Shown: positions 7,464 to 14,574, counted from the first letter of the stretch. The stretch is 14,868 nucleotides of DNA from Pirellulaceae bacterium (GCA_030744095.1 JASLRF010000486.1:1-14868), one strand, 5' to 3'. The notes: generated from the letters alone by a model not told the origin. Made by a program: numbers and translations.

Positions 7464-8546
7464 ATGTCGAACACGCTACATGTATTCGAGTTTCTTTCTC
7501 AAGCCGATACAATGCCGGCCGCGGTTACCGTTTTGTTTGGTGACGAACCGTTCTTAAAGAGACTGGCCCTGAAACAGCTTGTGGCCAGGCTGCTCGGTGA
7601 CGATGACGACGCCCCCTACACCACATTTCGCGGGACGGCCGAATGGCGGGATGTGGCCGACGAACTCTCCACCGTGTCATTGTTTGGCGGTAACCGGCCT
7701 CGGTTGGCGATCGTCGAAGAGGCGGATCCGTTTGTCACAAAACAACGCGGACAGCTGGAGACCTACGTCGCTAAGCCAAAGTCCAACGGCGTATTGGTGC
7801 TCGAAGTCAGCACCTGGGCCGCGAATACTCGGCTGTACAAAGCCGTCAACAAGACTGGTTTGCAGATCGAATGTCGCGCTCCGCAGAAAGCGGCGGGCAA
7901 GAGCAAGGTCTTGGACGAAAAACAGCTTTGCACGTGGCTTACAAAATGGGCCAAGACACAGCACGACGTGAAATTCGAGAGCCACGCGGCGTCCACGCTG
8001 CTCGAAGTCGTTGGGCCCGAGTTCGGATTGTTGGACCAGGAATTGGCAAAGTTGGCATTGTTTGCCGGCTCGGGTGGCAAGATCACCACCGAGATGGTCG
8101 CCGATGTGGTGGGAGGCTGGCGGGCGAAAACGACTTGGGACCTCGTAGATGCGGCCGCGGAAGGAGACGCCGGCGAGGCCCTCCGGCAGCTAGAACGTCT
8201 GCTGTACAGCGGTGAACACCCGGTCGCCCTGTTTGGCCAAATTGCCTGGTCGCTTCGTCGACTCGCCGCTGCGACGCGCATCTACCAGAACGCCGAACGC
8301 AGCCGGCGGAAGATGCCGTTGCGAGATGCCCTGATCCAGGCGGGAATCCAGCACTGGAATCGCAAGGGCTTGGAAAAAGCGGAGAAGCAACTCATCCAGC
8401 TAGGTCGCCACCGTGCAGGGCAGCTGTATCGTTGGTTGCTGGAAGCGGACTTGGCCCTCAAAGGCAGCCATTCGACAACTCATCGCGCTCGCTTTGTGCT
8501 TGAACGGCTCATTCTGCGGATGGCGAAAGCGTCGAGTTTACGATGA
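7464..8546 (+). CDS. holA: DNA polymerase III, delta subunit
   Basis: The delta subunit opens the beta sliding clamp as part of the clamp loader at the replication fork. The protein (360 residues from this start) has the family's usual length. The beta-interacting N-terminal region VTVLFGDEPFLKRLALKQLV lies at 21-40. The middle has SLFGGNRPRLAIVEEAD, the typical position of the Walker B-like strand. The C-terminal collar region includes DLVDAAAEGDAGEALRQLERLLYSGEHPVALFGQIAWSLRRL-like helices. As is normal for delta, no ATP-binding P-loop is seen. The frame is open back to 7389; ATG at 7464 is favoured by length, though its ribosome site is weak, and ATG at 7512 is possible. It follows the exported protein by 90 bases and precedes the lipoprotein gene by 131 bases. 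Confidence 0.88.
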   Translation: MSNTLHVFEFLSQADTMPAAVTVLFGDEPFLKRLALKQLVARLLGDDDDAPYTTFRGTAEWRDVADELSTVSLFGGNRPRLAIVEEADPFVTKQRGQLETYVAKPKSNGVLVLEVSTWAANTRLYKAVNKTGLQIECRAPQKAAGKSKVLDEKQLCTWLTKWAKTQHDVKFESHAASTLLEVVGPEFGLLDQELAKLALFAGSGGKITTEMVADVVGGWRAKTTWDLVDAAAEGDAGEALRQLERLLYSGEHPVALFGQIAWSLRRLAAATRIYQNAERSRRKMPLRDALIQAGIQHWNRKGLEKAEKQLIQLGRHRAGQLYRWLLEADLALKGSHSTTHRARFVLERLILRMAKASSLR

Positions 8547-8677
8547 ACACGACGACGGGAAGGTGTCGCTGGTGTTGCTTGTTGCTAGCGAGGAGCCATC
8601 GACCTTGAGCGGATCGACGGGTTCTCGTACTATTCGCCGCCTCTTTTTCGCAACCGCTCTCGTGTGGAACGACCATC

Positions 8678-10171
8678 GTGGCTCGAAAACCTCTCGGAAT
8701 CGTCCTACTATTGATCGCAACCTCCGGCTGTGCTGGTCGACCTTGGCTGGCACGACATGGCTCGAACGACCGAACCGCGGTGATCGCGCCAAGTCACGAC
8801 GATCGAATAGCCACGAATCCATCGACACCAGGTTTCTTGCCAGCCGGATATTCGACTCCCGGATCGCCAACGCGCGGGGCAGCGACGCCGCCGACACAGT
8901 CGCCCTATCAACGGCTACACAATCAACCGCTACACCGTCAAACGTTACCTGGCGACGAATCACCTCGTCGGCAGAGCCCGTCCGGTTCGTCTTACGGCCA
9001 ACAGATTGCCGCACCACCCATGGCTGCAATTCCCGGGTCGCATTCCATGCCCTTCTACGAAGGCTCTCATCCGGGGACACTTCCTGGTTTTCAGCAATAC
9101 GTACAACAGTCGGTCGTAGATGAAGTGCGCCGTCAGAACTTGACGTCAACACCTCTTGCATCGTCGAACGCGATACCCGTGGCGGCCAGCCCATCAGACA
9201 CCGAGACCCCGGAAGGAAGGCGCGCCGCGGAGTTTAATATCAACGATGCTCAAGCTGCCAGCGAATCCACATTGGCATCAACTGGCACGTTACCAACTGA
9301 CGCCTCACCAACTGGCAGGTCACCAAAAGGCGATCCAGGCGAAACGCCCAAAGCAGATCTCCAGTCGAATCCTAGCGGAAGCCAACCGGCCAGCGATGAT
9401 CCCAAAATGCTCGATGGTCAGGTTGTCCAAGCTTCACACACCACGACGGAGAACTTGGATCCCGCGTCAGGCCAATGGCGTGATGCAGCAGCGAACACGC
9501 TGGCAACCATCAACAGGGAGTTGGCCAAGAACGACCTCAGCACGGCGGAACGAACTCGTTTGAACGTTATGGGGCGTCTTCTGCACGCATTCTTGAATGA
9601 TTCTGAGAAGGCCCTAGCACCCATTGAAGGCGTCGATGAAGACGAGAGCGAATACTGGAAGCACTTTGCTCATAGCTTGGTGATATTCCTCGACGCTGAC
9701 GAGAAGAACACCTCCAGTCGACGCTCGGCGCTGACCTTACGAAGCCTCCGTGTCGCTGCGGACCACCTGGCCAACATCAGCAAGTTGGACGTCCGTAACC
9801 TGGCCTTCTGTAGCAAAGTCGAAAGTTATGGACGGTTTGACGAGTTTAAAACGTACGGATTCAAGCCTGGACAAGAAGTGCTGTTATATGTCGAAGTTGA
9901 GAACTTTGCCGTCGAATCCGATTCGAACCGTCACGAAACGGAATTGCAGGGCGAATACACAATCTTCAATGTCGATGGCAAACGGGTTGCCAACGCTGGC
10001 CTCCCCTTGGACAAGCAAGTCAGCAAGAATCGGCGACATGACTATTTCATCGCCTATCGAGTTTTCATGCCCAAAAGGATCGAGCAAGGGCATTACACGT
10101 TGCAGTTGACCATTGAAGATCTCAAAGGCAGTAAGTCTAATCAATCCACGGTCGAATTTTGGATTCGATGA
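8678..10171 (+). CDS. Putative lipoprotein of unknown function
   Basis: This 497-residue protein starts at a GTG, the only start codon in frame near the signal. Its first 18 residues are basic then hydrophobic (ARKPLGIVLLLIATSGC) and end in a plausible, slightly atypical lipobox (TSG-C18), suggesting lipid anchoring. Residues about 20-250 are low-complexity, rich in Ser, Thr, Pro and Gln. A helical segment with ATINRELAKNDLSTAERTRL and a stretch ending in DEDESEYWKHFAHSLVIFLD follow. The C-terminal about 120 residues (KTYGFKPGQEVLLYVEVENF to STVEFWIR) look like a beta-sandwich of the kind that binds or decorates a surface. No enzymatic motif is seen. GGAA about nine bases before the GTG is a weak ribosome site. 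The stop codon abuts that of convergent glyS. The 131 bases before it show nothing notable. Confidence 0.72.
   Translation: MARKPLGIVLLLIATSGCAGRPWLARHGSNDRTAVIAPSHDDRIATNPSTPGFLPAGYSTPGSPTRGAATPPTQSPYQRLHNQPLHRQTLPGDESPRRQSPSGSSYGQQIAAPPMAAIPGSHSMPFYEGSHPGTLPGFQQYVQQSVVDEVRRQNLTSTPLASSNAIPVAASPSDTETPEGRRAAEFNINDAQAASESTLASTGTLPTDASPTGRSPKGDPGETPKADLQSNPSGSQPASDDPKMLDGQVVQASHTTTENLDPASGQWRDAAANTLATINRELAKNDLSTAERTRLNVMGRLLHAFLNDSEKALAPIEGVDEDESEYWKHFAHSLVIFLDADEKNTSSRRSALTLRSLRVAADHLANISKLDVRNLAFCSKVESYGRFDEFKTYGFKPGQEVLLYVEVENFAVESDSNRHETELQGEYTIFNVDGKRVANAGLPLDKQVSKNRRHDYFIAYRVFMPKRIEQGHYTLQLTIEDLKGSKSNQSTVEFWIR
9281..9326 (+). repeat. Short direct repeat in the lipoprotein gene
   Basis: ACTGGCACGTTACCAA (9281-9296) and ACTGGCAGGTCACCAA (9311-9326) match at 14 of 16 positions with a 30-base period. 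They lie in the Ser/Thr/Pro-rich linker and keep the reading frame (TGTLP and TGRSP). They are probably a remnant of local duplication. Confidence 0.6.
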
Positions 10172-11863
10172 TCAGATCATTCGCGGTCGCAAGTCTTCCG
10201 CGATGTCGTCGATCTTGACGCGCCACTGCTCGAGCGAATCGCGATCCCGGACGGTGACTGTCTGATCTTCCAACGTCTGACCATCCACTGTGATGCAAAA
10301 CGGCGTTCCGATTTCATCCTGCCGTCGGTACCGCCGTCCAACGGCCCCCTTTTCGTCGTAGAACACGTTGAAGTGCGATTTCAAGTCCCGGTAAACCTGC
10401 TGCGCCACAGCGGGCATCCCGTCTTTCTTGACCAACGGAAAAACAGCCGCTTTGACTGGTGCCAATCGCGGGTGGAATCGCATCACGGTTCGCGTTTGCA
10501 TCTTGCCTTTTTCGTCGGGCGCTTGATCTTCGTCGTAAGACTCGCATAGAAACGCCAACGTGGCACGGTCCGCGCCGGCTGAAGGTTCGATCACGTGCGG
10601 GATGTACTGATATGGTGCCCCTGGCTGATCGGCGTCTTTGTTCTGCTTGACGTATTCCTTGAATGATCGCAGGCCGTGCTGTTCCTTGTCCCGTTCCCAA
10701 GCGTCGTCATCAAAGTAGGACAGGTCTTTTCCGCTACCGCGCCATTTCGGTTTACCATCCGGTCCCAATTGAACCTCCAGGGGCGAACTCTTCTCGTCCA
10801 GCTTGCCTTCCATGTGGCTACGCAGGTCGAAGTCGCCACGGTGGGCAATACCTTCCAATTCACCAAACTCGCCTTCGGGCAGGAAGGGAAACGCATACTC
10901 AATGTCGGCCGTACCGGTCGAATAGTGACTCAGTTCCTCTGGCGGGTGTTCGCGCAATCGCAACCGTTCGCCCGCCAGCCCCATGTCGATATACCATTGC
11001 ATCCGCCTGTCGCGCCAATACTGATACCACTCGTGAGAGGTCTCTGGGTGACAAAAGAACTCGATCTCCATCTGCTCGAATTCGCGCGAGCGGAAGGTGA
11101 AATTACGAGGCGTGATTTCGTTGCGAAAGCTTTTACCAGTTTGGGCGATGCCAAACGGAATCTTGACACGGCTGCTGTCGAGCACGTTTTTGAAATTGAC
11201 GAAGATGCCCTGTGCCGTTTCAGGTCGAAGAAAGGAGACGTCGTCTTCGCCACCGAGGGCGCCGACCGTGGTCTTGAACATGAGGTTAAATTCGCGAGGC
11301 TCGGTCAGTGTGTCGAGCGATTTCGCATCGGGCCCCAGCACTTTGCTGGTGTCGTCAACTTCGGGCAAAGCGATGAAATCGCCGATCCAATTCAGTTGTT
11401 CCGCGTTCTTGGCCCGCAAGTTAAAGAACTTAAGTGCCTTTGCCTGGATTGAACTCTGCTCTTCTTCCACGGAGTCCATCGTCGTCACGAAAATCCGCTG
11501 GTCCTTGGCTTCAACCCAGCGGCCGCGGACCTGATCGTGACGATAACGCTTTCTTGATTCACGACAGTCAACCATGTAGTCGTGGAACAGGTCGTAATGG
11601 CCGGAGCACTTCCAGACCTGCGGATGCATGATGATGGTGCAGTCGAGTCCAGTCATTTCGTAAGCAGCTGGTGCGCCGGCGGGTGCCGTCAAATCGTCAT
11701 GGGCATTTACCATATCTCGCCACCAGGCGTCTTTGACGTTGCGTTTCAGCTCGACGCCCAACGGACCGTAGTCCCAAAACCCCTGTAGGCCGCCATAAAT
11801 CTCACTCGATTGAAACAAGAAGCCTCGTCGTTTGCAGAGCGAGACAAGTTTTTCCATTTGCAT
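10172..11863 (-). CDS. glyS: Glycyl-tRNA synthetase, single-chain (alpha2) type
   Basis: This class II synthetase charges tRNA-Gly for translation. It is the one-polypeptide dimeric type, not the two-subunit glyQ/glyS enzyme. The N-terminus (LCKRRGFLFQSSEIYGG, 9-25) and WDYGPLGVELK (30-40) are characteristic. FLRPETAQGIFVNF (211-224) is followed by motif 2 around SFRNEITPRNFTFRSREFEQ (245-264) and by motif 3 around VIEPSAGADRATLAFL (424-439). The anticodon-binding domain runs from about 460 to the end (PVKAAVFPLVKK, GRRYRRQDEIGTPFCITVD). At 563 residues it is longer than typical enzymes near 500. Much of the excess seems to be an insert at about 352-421, between DFDLRSH and PHVIEPSAG. The start is ATG at 11863; AAGGA lies rather far upstream. 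A second ATG two codons later is possible. Confidence 0.96.
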   Translation of the reverse strand: MQMEKLVSLCKRRGFLFQSSEIYGGLQGFWDYGPLGVELKRNVKDAWWRDMVNAHDDLTAPAGAPAAYEMTGLDCTIIMHPQVWKCSGHYDLFHDYMVDCRESRKRYRHDQVRGRWVEAKDQRIFVTTMDSVEEEQSSIQAKALKFFNLRAKNAEQLNWIGDFIALPEVDDTSKVLGPDAKSLDTLTEPREFNLMFKTTVGALGGEDDVSFLRPETAQGIFVNFKNVLDSSRVKIPFGIAQTGKSFRNEITPRNFTFRSREFEQMEIEFFCHPETSHEWYQYWRDRRMQWYIDMGLAGERLRLREHPPEELSHYSTGTADIEYAFPFLPEGEFGELEGIAHRGDFDLRSHMEGKLDEKSSPLEVQLGPDGKPKWRGSGKDLSYFDDDAWERDKEQHGLRSFKEYVKQNKDADQPGAPYQYIPHVIEPSAGADRATLAFLCESYDEDQAPDEKGKMQTRTVMRFHPRLAPVKAAVFPLVKKDGMPAVAQQVYRDLKSHFNVFYDEKGAVGRRYRRQDEIGTPFCITVDGQTLEDQTVTVRDRDSLEQWRVKIDDIAEDLRPRMI

Positions 11864-11923
11864 TTTCGTCGCATTCCTTCGGAAGATCTGGGGTGATGGT
11901 CAAGCCACCCAGTTTACAAGGCA

Positions 11924-12006
11924 ACCCTGGAGAGGGTCCATGCCAGTCATTCTGCCGTGGAAGGCGCGGAAGGCGCCATTTCGACCCCCTTTGAAGGGGC
12001 CATGCC
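11924..12006. repeat. Cluster of three short hairpins with a repeated 3' flank
   Basis: Hairpin 1 is ACCCT-GGAG-AGGGT (11924-11937). Hairpin 2 is GGCGC-GGAAG-GCGCC (11963-11977), overlapping a tandem of GGAAGGCGC. Hairpin 3 is CCCCT-TTGA-AGGGG (11986-11999). Hairpins 1 and 3 are each followed by the same CCATGCC (11938-11944; 12000-12006). On the minus strand they lie in the leader of glyS and after the small ORF stop. They could be terminators, a structured 5' leader, or repeat remnants. Confidence 0.5.
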
Positions 12007-12024
12007 GAGTTTGCGTACCAGGGG

Positions 12025-12228
12025 CTAAAACAATTGCGGGTCATCGGCCGCTGGGTCATCGTCAGTGCGGCGCACTGGCCAATTCCGACGGAATTCGCTC
12101 CGCAGGAATTCATCTCCACGGCCAAGATCGTCGCTTTTGAAAATCCGCGGATCACCCACGACCCGCACGCCCATAAACGTGGACTCTTCAGCCACACCAA
12201 GACAACAGTTTTGCGTCGCCAGTCGCAA
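12025..12228 (-). CDS. Possible small protein of unknown function
   Basis: The minus-strand frame ending at TAG (12025-12027) is open back to a stop at 12301-12303, about 91 codons. Its composition looks protein-like: VGDPRIFKSDDLGRGDEF followed by an Arg/Asp-rich tail ending DDPAADDPQLF, with G-rich first codon positions. No ATG with a ribosome site opens the full stretch. Candidate starts are TTG at 12228 (67 residues) and ATG at 12174 (49 residues). It has no signal peptide and no motif I recognise. It sits between glyS and the divergent redoxin gene. The opposite strand is open in the same register (12034-12300), so the coding strand is not certain. It may equally be a decayed gene fragment. 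Confidence 0.3.
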   Translation of the reverse strand: MRLATQNCCLGVAEESTFMGVRVVGDPRIFKSDDLGRGDEFLRSEFRRNWPVRRTDDDPAADDPQLF

Positions 12229-12338
12229 GTGATAGGATATATTGACCAGGTCAAGATCGGTGGCGACTCCCTCGGTCCTGGCGGCTTTCGGTCCAGGTAG
12301 TCAAACTTTTAACGTCACGTAATCACGAGGTATTTCCA

Positions 12339-13430
12339 ATGAACCTGAGAATCATGCTGCCGATCTCTTTGTTGGCGACGCTACTGGTTCCACCCTTGTC
12401 GGCGGAAGATGATGTCGGCACACAGCTTGAGCAAATCAAGAAATCGTACGACAAGGCCTACCAAGAGTTCCTCAGTGACTATCGGGCCGAGACGGACGCA
12501 ACGAAGAAGCGCGAGATCGTCTCGACGCGGCTTCCGGCGATATCAAAGGAGTATTTAGATAAGTACCAGGAATTGGCAGACAAACACGCAAAGACCCCCG
12601 CTGCCGTTGAAGCATTGGCCATGGTCTGCCAACTCGGTGGACGCGCGCCGGGTGGTCGGGCGTTGATCGAGAAGGCAAAAGAACGATTATTGGCCGACCA
12701 TCTCAATGAAAAGGGCTTCGCAAAAGTCGTTAGCTTGTGGAGTCGCGACGACGAAATGTTGGCGAAGATCGCCAAAGAGTCGACTAGCCGTGACGTGCAA
12801 GGTCTGGCGCTTTACTTCCAAATGTCCAAAGCCAAAGGCCGACAACTGACGGAGAAGAACGTCGCCGAGGTCAAACCGATGATGAAGCGGATTACCGATG
12901 AGTTTGGTGACGTGCGAATGGTATACGCCAGTGGCAGAGATCGCGGGACGTTGGCCGAGCTCATCGATAACGAGTTGTTTGCTTTTGAAAACCTGCGGAT
13001 CGGTAAAGTCGCTCCGGAGATCACTGGCGAAGACCTCGACGGCGTGAACTTCAAACTTAGCGACTATCGTGGAAAAGTAGTCGTGATCGACTTCTGGGGC
13101 GATTGGTGACCTCCTTGTCGGGCGATGTACCCACACGAGCGGTCGCTCGTGAAGAAGCTCGCAAACGAACCTTTCGTTTTACTTGGTGTGAACAGCGATC
13201 CGAAAGAGAAAGTGCTTGCTGCCCTCGAACGGGAGAACATCACATGGCGCTCTTTCTGGGATGGCGGAAACACCTCGGGACCGATCGCGTCACGCTGGAA
13301 TGTGAGGGGTTGGCCGACCATCTATGTGTTGGATCAGAAAGGCGTAATCCGATACAAGAACGTCCGTGGTAAAGCCATGGATAAGGCTGTTGATGCGTTG
13401 CTGGCCGAAGCCAGTTCCAACGGGTCATAG
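12339..13430 (+). CDS. Exported TlpA/redoxin-like selenoprotein with in-frame TGA (Sec257)
   Basis: I read one 363-residue protein through the TGA at 13107-13109. Residues 1-22 are a signal peptide (cleavage near LSA-ED). Residues 23-220 are a mainly helical, Lys/Glu-rich region of unknown role. Residues 221-363 form a thioredoxin/TlpA-like domain: KVAPEITGEDLDG, then KVVVIDFWGDW, then U257-P-P-C260-R, then GVNSD (283-287), and the cis-proline G-W-P326-T. The first cysteine of the canonical WCxxC is exactly the TGA, while the resolving C260 is intact. The frame continues uninterrupted for 107 codons with all expected fold elements, so simple decay is unlikely. A SECIS-like hairpin follows. 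GAGG at 12327-12330 supports the start. The likely role is a thiol-disulfide or peroxide-related reductase outside the cytoplasmic membrane. A sequencing error turning TGT or TGC into TGA is the main alternative. Confidence 0.82.
13107..13109 (+). other. In-frame TGA proposed to encode selenocysteine
   Basis: The codon replaces the first active-site Cys of a thioredoxin motif, giving W256-U257-P-P-C260. Elsewhere in the window TGA acts as a normal stop (holA, glyS, menG), so wholesale recoding of TGA is ruled out and context-dependent Sec insertion is the fitting explanation. Confidence 0.8.
13134..13151 (+). promoter_or_regulatory. Candidate bacterial SECIS hairpin
   Basis: CACGAGC (13134-13140) pairs perfectly with GCTCGTG (13145-13151) around the tetraloop GGUC (13141-13144). 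There are 31 bases between the TGA and the loop. Bacterial SECIS elements, recognised by SelB, lie in the coding region just after the UGA, with the loop roughly 16-37 bases away and a G among its first two bases; all three hold. The loop sequence GGUC also occurs within the apical loop of the E. coli fdhF element. A further GCGA/TCGC pairing (13122-13125 with 13159-13162) could extend it. The bulged U of the E. coli element is not evident. Confidence 0.72.
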
Positions 13431-13443
13431 AGCCGCTATGACC
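13423..13443 (+). terminator. Probable terminator after the selenoprotein gene
   Basis: GGTCATAG (13423-13430) pairs perfectly with CTATGACC (13436-13443) around the loop AGCCG, followed by TTTCC. The stop codon TAG is inside the left arm. An 8-bp stem directly at a gene end suggests an intrinsic terminator, although the T-run is only three bases. A second, larger inverted repeat (CCGGCCC 13447-13453 with GGGCCGG 13477-13483) follows and could assist. Confidence 0.5.
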
Positions 13444-13803
13444 TTTCCGGCCCGCGGACCACACGAAGTTGTCTGTGGGCCGGAGGTGGCGGCTGTCTGT
13501 CGGAATCTCCTAATTCATCTTGTTTGCGACCGTGTTCGCAGAGACGCAGCGGCATTGAGTGATTCGCTGCGCAATGCCCAAAGCGCACAGATCGTAACGA
13601 CGATTGAAGACGGCTCGGTCGTTGATTCCGGGCAAGGCTACTCACCGTTATCGGTTTGCTCGTCCAGCGCAAGCCTATCTTTAGTTGAGTGCAATGCCCC
13701 CCTCAACATGGTTCATTGGTTAAGTTACGCTGGTCGCTGCGGTATATTGGAAACTGGACGGCTATTGTCGGCCAAGCTCCTCGATTTTTCAGTCAGTTAC
13801 CCC
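13444..13803. other. 360-base intergenic stretch before menG/ubiE
   Basis: The plus frame used by menG is open back to 13366, but the translation of this stretch is not protein-like and overlaps the selenoprotein end and its terminator. It contains the inverted repeat CCGGCCC/GGGCCGG (13447-13483). A weak promoter candidate upstream of menG has TTAAGT at 13720-13725 and TATATT at 13743-13748, with a 17-base spacer. I see no RNA gene or repeat copy here. Confidence 0.4.
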
Positions 13804-14574
13804 ATGAAGCTAGACAAATCCAACGCCCGCGTGCGAAAAATGTTCGGTGAGATCGCACCGCGATACGATTTGATGAACCATCTGCTGTCGTTGAATGTTG
13901 ATCGCTACTGGCGCTGGCGGACGGTCAATCTCGCGCCGCCTCGCGACGGGTCGCCGATCTTGGATGTTTGCACGGGGACCGGCGATCTGGCGCTGGCGTA
14001 TTCGCGTCGGACGGCTGGTGCCACCCCAGTGGTTGGGACGGACTTCTGCCCGGAGATGTTGCGAATCGGCCAGAAGAAGCAGAGCCGCGCTGGACTCGAC
14101 GGACAAGTCACTTTCATCGAAGCTGATACGCAGCAGTTGCCGTTCGAGGCGGATCACTTTCAACTCGTCACGGTTGCTTTTGGACTACGAAACGTGTCCG
14201 ACACCGATCAGGGGCTCGCCGAAATGGTCCGAGTTTGTCAGCCAGGAGGTCGGGTTGCCGTCCTCGAATTCTCGATGCCGCGTTGGCAGCCATGTAAAGG
14301 TTTCTACAGTTTCTATTTTCGCCGTGTCCTCCCCAAGGTCGGGCAATGGTTAGCGCGGAATCGGCAAGGAGCGTACAGCTACCTTCCCGATAGTGTCAGC
14401 CAGTTCCCATCGGGCGATGCGCTCGCCACGCGGATGACAGCGGCCGGGCTGGAGCAGATCCGCATGGTTCCGTTCACGTTGGGAATCGCCACGCTCTATC
14501 TCGGTACGAAACCGGAAAGCGAGGCAAACGAAGACAGTACCACCTTCGAGTCAAGGCAAGATTCCGCACCATGA
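13804..14574 (+). CDS. menG/ubiE: Demethylmenaquinone/ubiquinone biosynthesis C-methyltransferase
   Basis: This SAM-dependent enzyme adds the ring methyl group in menaquinone (and, in some bacteria, ubiquinone) biosynthesis. I start at ATG 13804 (256 residues) because the family begins with the block at VRKMFGEIAPRYDLMNHLLSLNVDRYWR (10-37), although the frame is open 146 codons further. SAM motif I is LDVCTGTGDLA (53-63). VAFGLRNVSD (124-133) and RVCQPGGRVAVLEFSMP (143-159) are the typical UbiE signatures. LPDSVSQFPSGDAL (194-207) is the conserved substrate-side segment. The last 20 residues are an acidic, Ser/Thr-rich tail. No good ribosome site precedes the ATG. It overlaps the next gene by ATGA, so translational coupling with ubiX is likely. 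Menaquinone is the expected quinone in planctomycetes. Confidence 0.92.
   Translation: MKLDKSNARVRKMFGEIAPRYDLMNHLLSLNVDRYWRWRTVNLAPPRDGSPILDVCTGTGDLALAYSRRTAGATPVVGTDFCPEMLRIGQKKQSRAGLDGQVTFIEADTQQLPFEADHFQLVTVAFGLRNVSDTDQGLAEMVRVCQPGGRVAVLEFSMPRWQPCKGFYSFYFRRVLPKVGQWLARNRQGAYSYLPDSVSQFPSGDALATRMTAAGLEQIRMVPFTLGIATLYLGTKPESEANEDSTTFESRQDSAP

Larger units (their letters stand above)
11864..12338. other. 475-base interval between glyS and the selenoprotein gene
   Basis: This divergent intergenic region must hold the promoters for glyS (minus) and the redoxin gene (plus), but I see no convincing sigma-70 boxes. What it contains: three closely spaced small hairpins at 11924-11999 and a possible small minus-strand ORF at 12025-12228, both listed separately. 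No tRNA, riboswitch or repeat copy was recognised. Confidence 0.5.

Noticed and set aside
10676..11452. Plus-strand 258-residue ORF within glyS
   Set aside because: It is wholly antisense to conserved glycyl-tRNA synthetase motifs and has no recognisable domain.
11864..12030. T-box leader for glyS
   Set aside because: On the minus strand there is a GGGTGG stretch, but it is not followed by the conserved ACCGCG of the T-box motif, no specifier stem was found, and T-boxes are not expected in this group.
12034..12300. Plus-strand 88-residue ORF starting at TTG
   Set aside because: It is in exact antisense register with the minus-strand frame. It is His-rich as antisense frames often are and has no ribosome site.
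12314..12331. Fourth copy of the double-palindrome repeat (CACGTAAT near 12315)
   Set aside because: Only the spacer-like CACGTAAT and a few following bases match. Neither arm is present.
12339..13109. Redoxin gene as a nonsense-mutated pseudogene or a genuine 256-residue protein
   Set aside because: The downstream frame is intact for 107 codons, the TGA falls precisely on the catalytic Cys and a SECIS-like hairpin follows. A protein ending at W256 would lack the whole active site. Sequencing error remains possible and is stated as the main alternative.
13125..13430. Separate 102-residue gene starting at the ATG after the TGA
   Set aside because: It lacks a ribosome site at a sensible distance and would begin in the middle of the thioredoxin active-site helix. 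It is the C-terminal part of the selenoprotein.
13366..13803. N-terminal extension of menG/ubiE by 146 residues
   Set aside because: It would overlap the selenoprotein end and its terminator, has no protein-like composition, and the family starts at the 13804 ATG.
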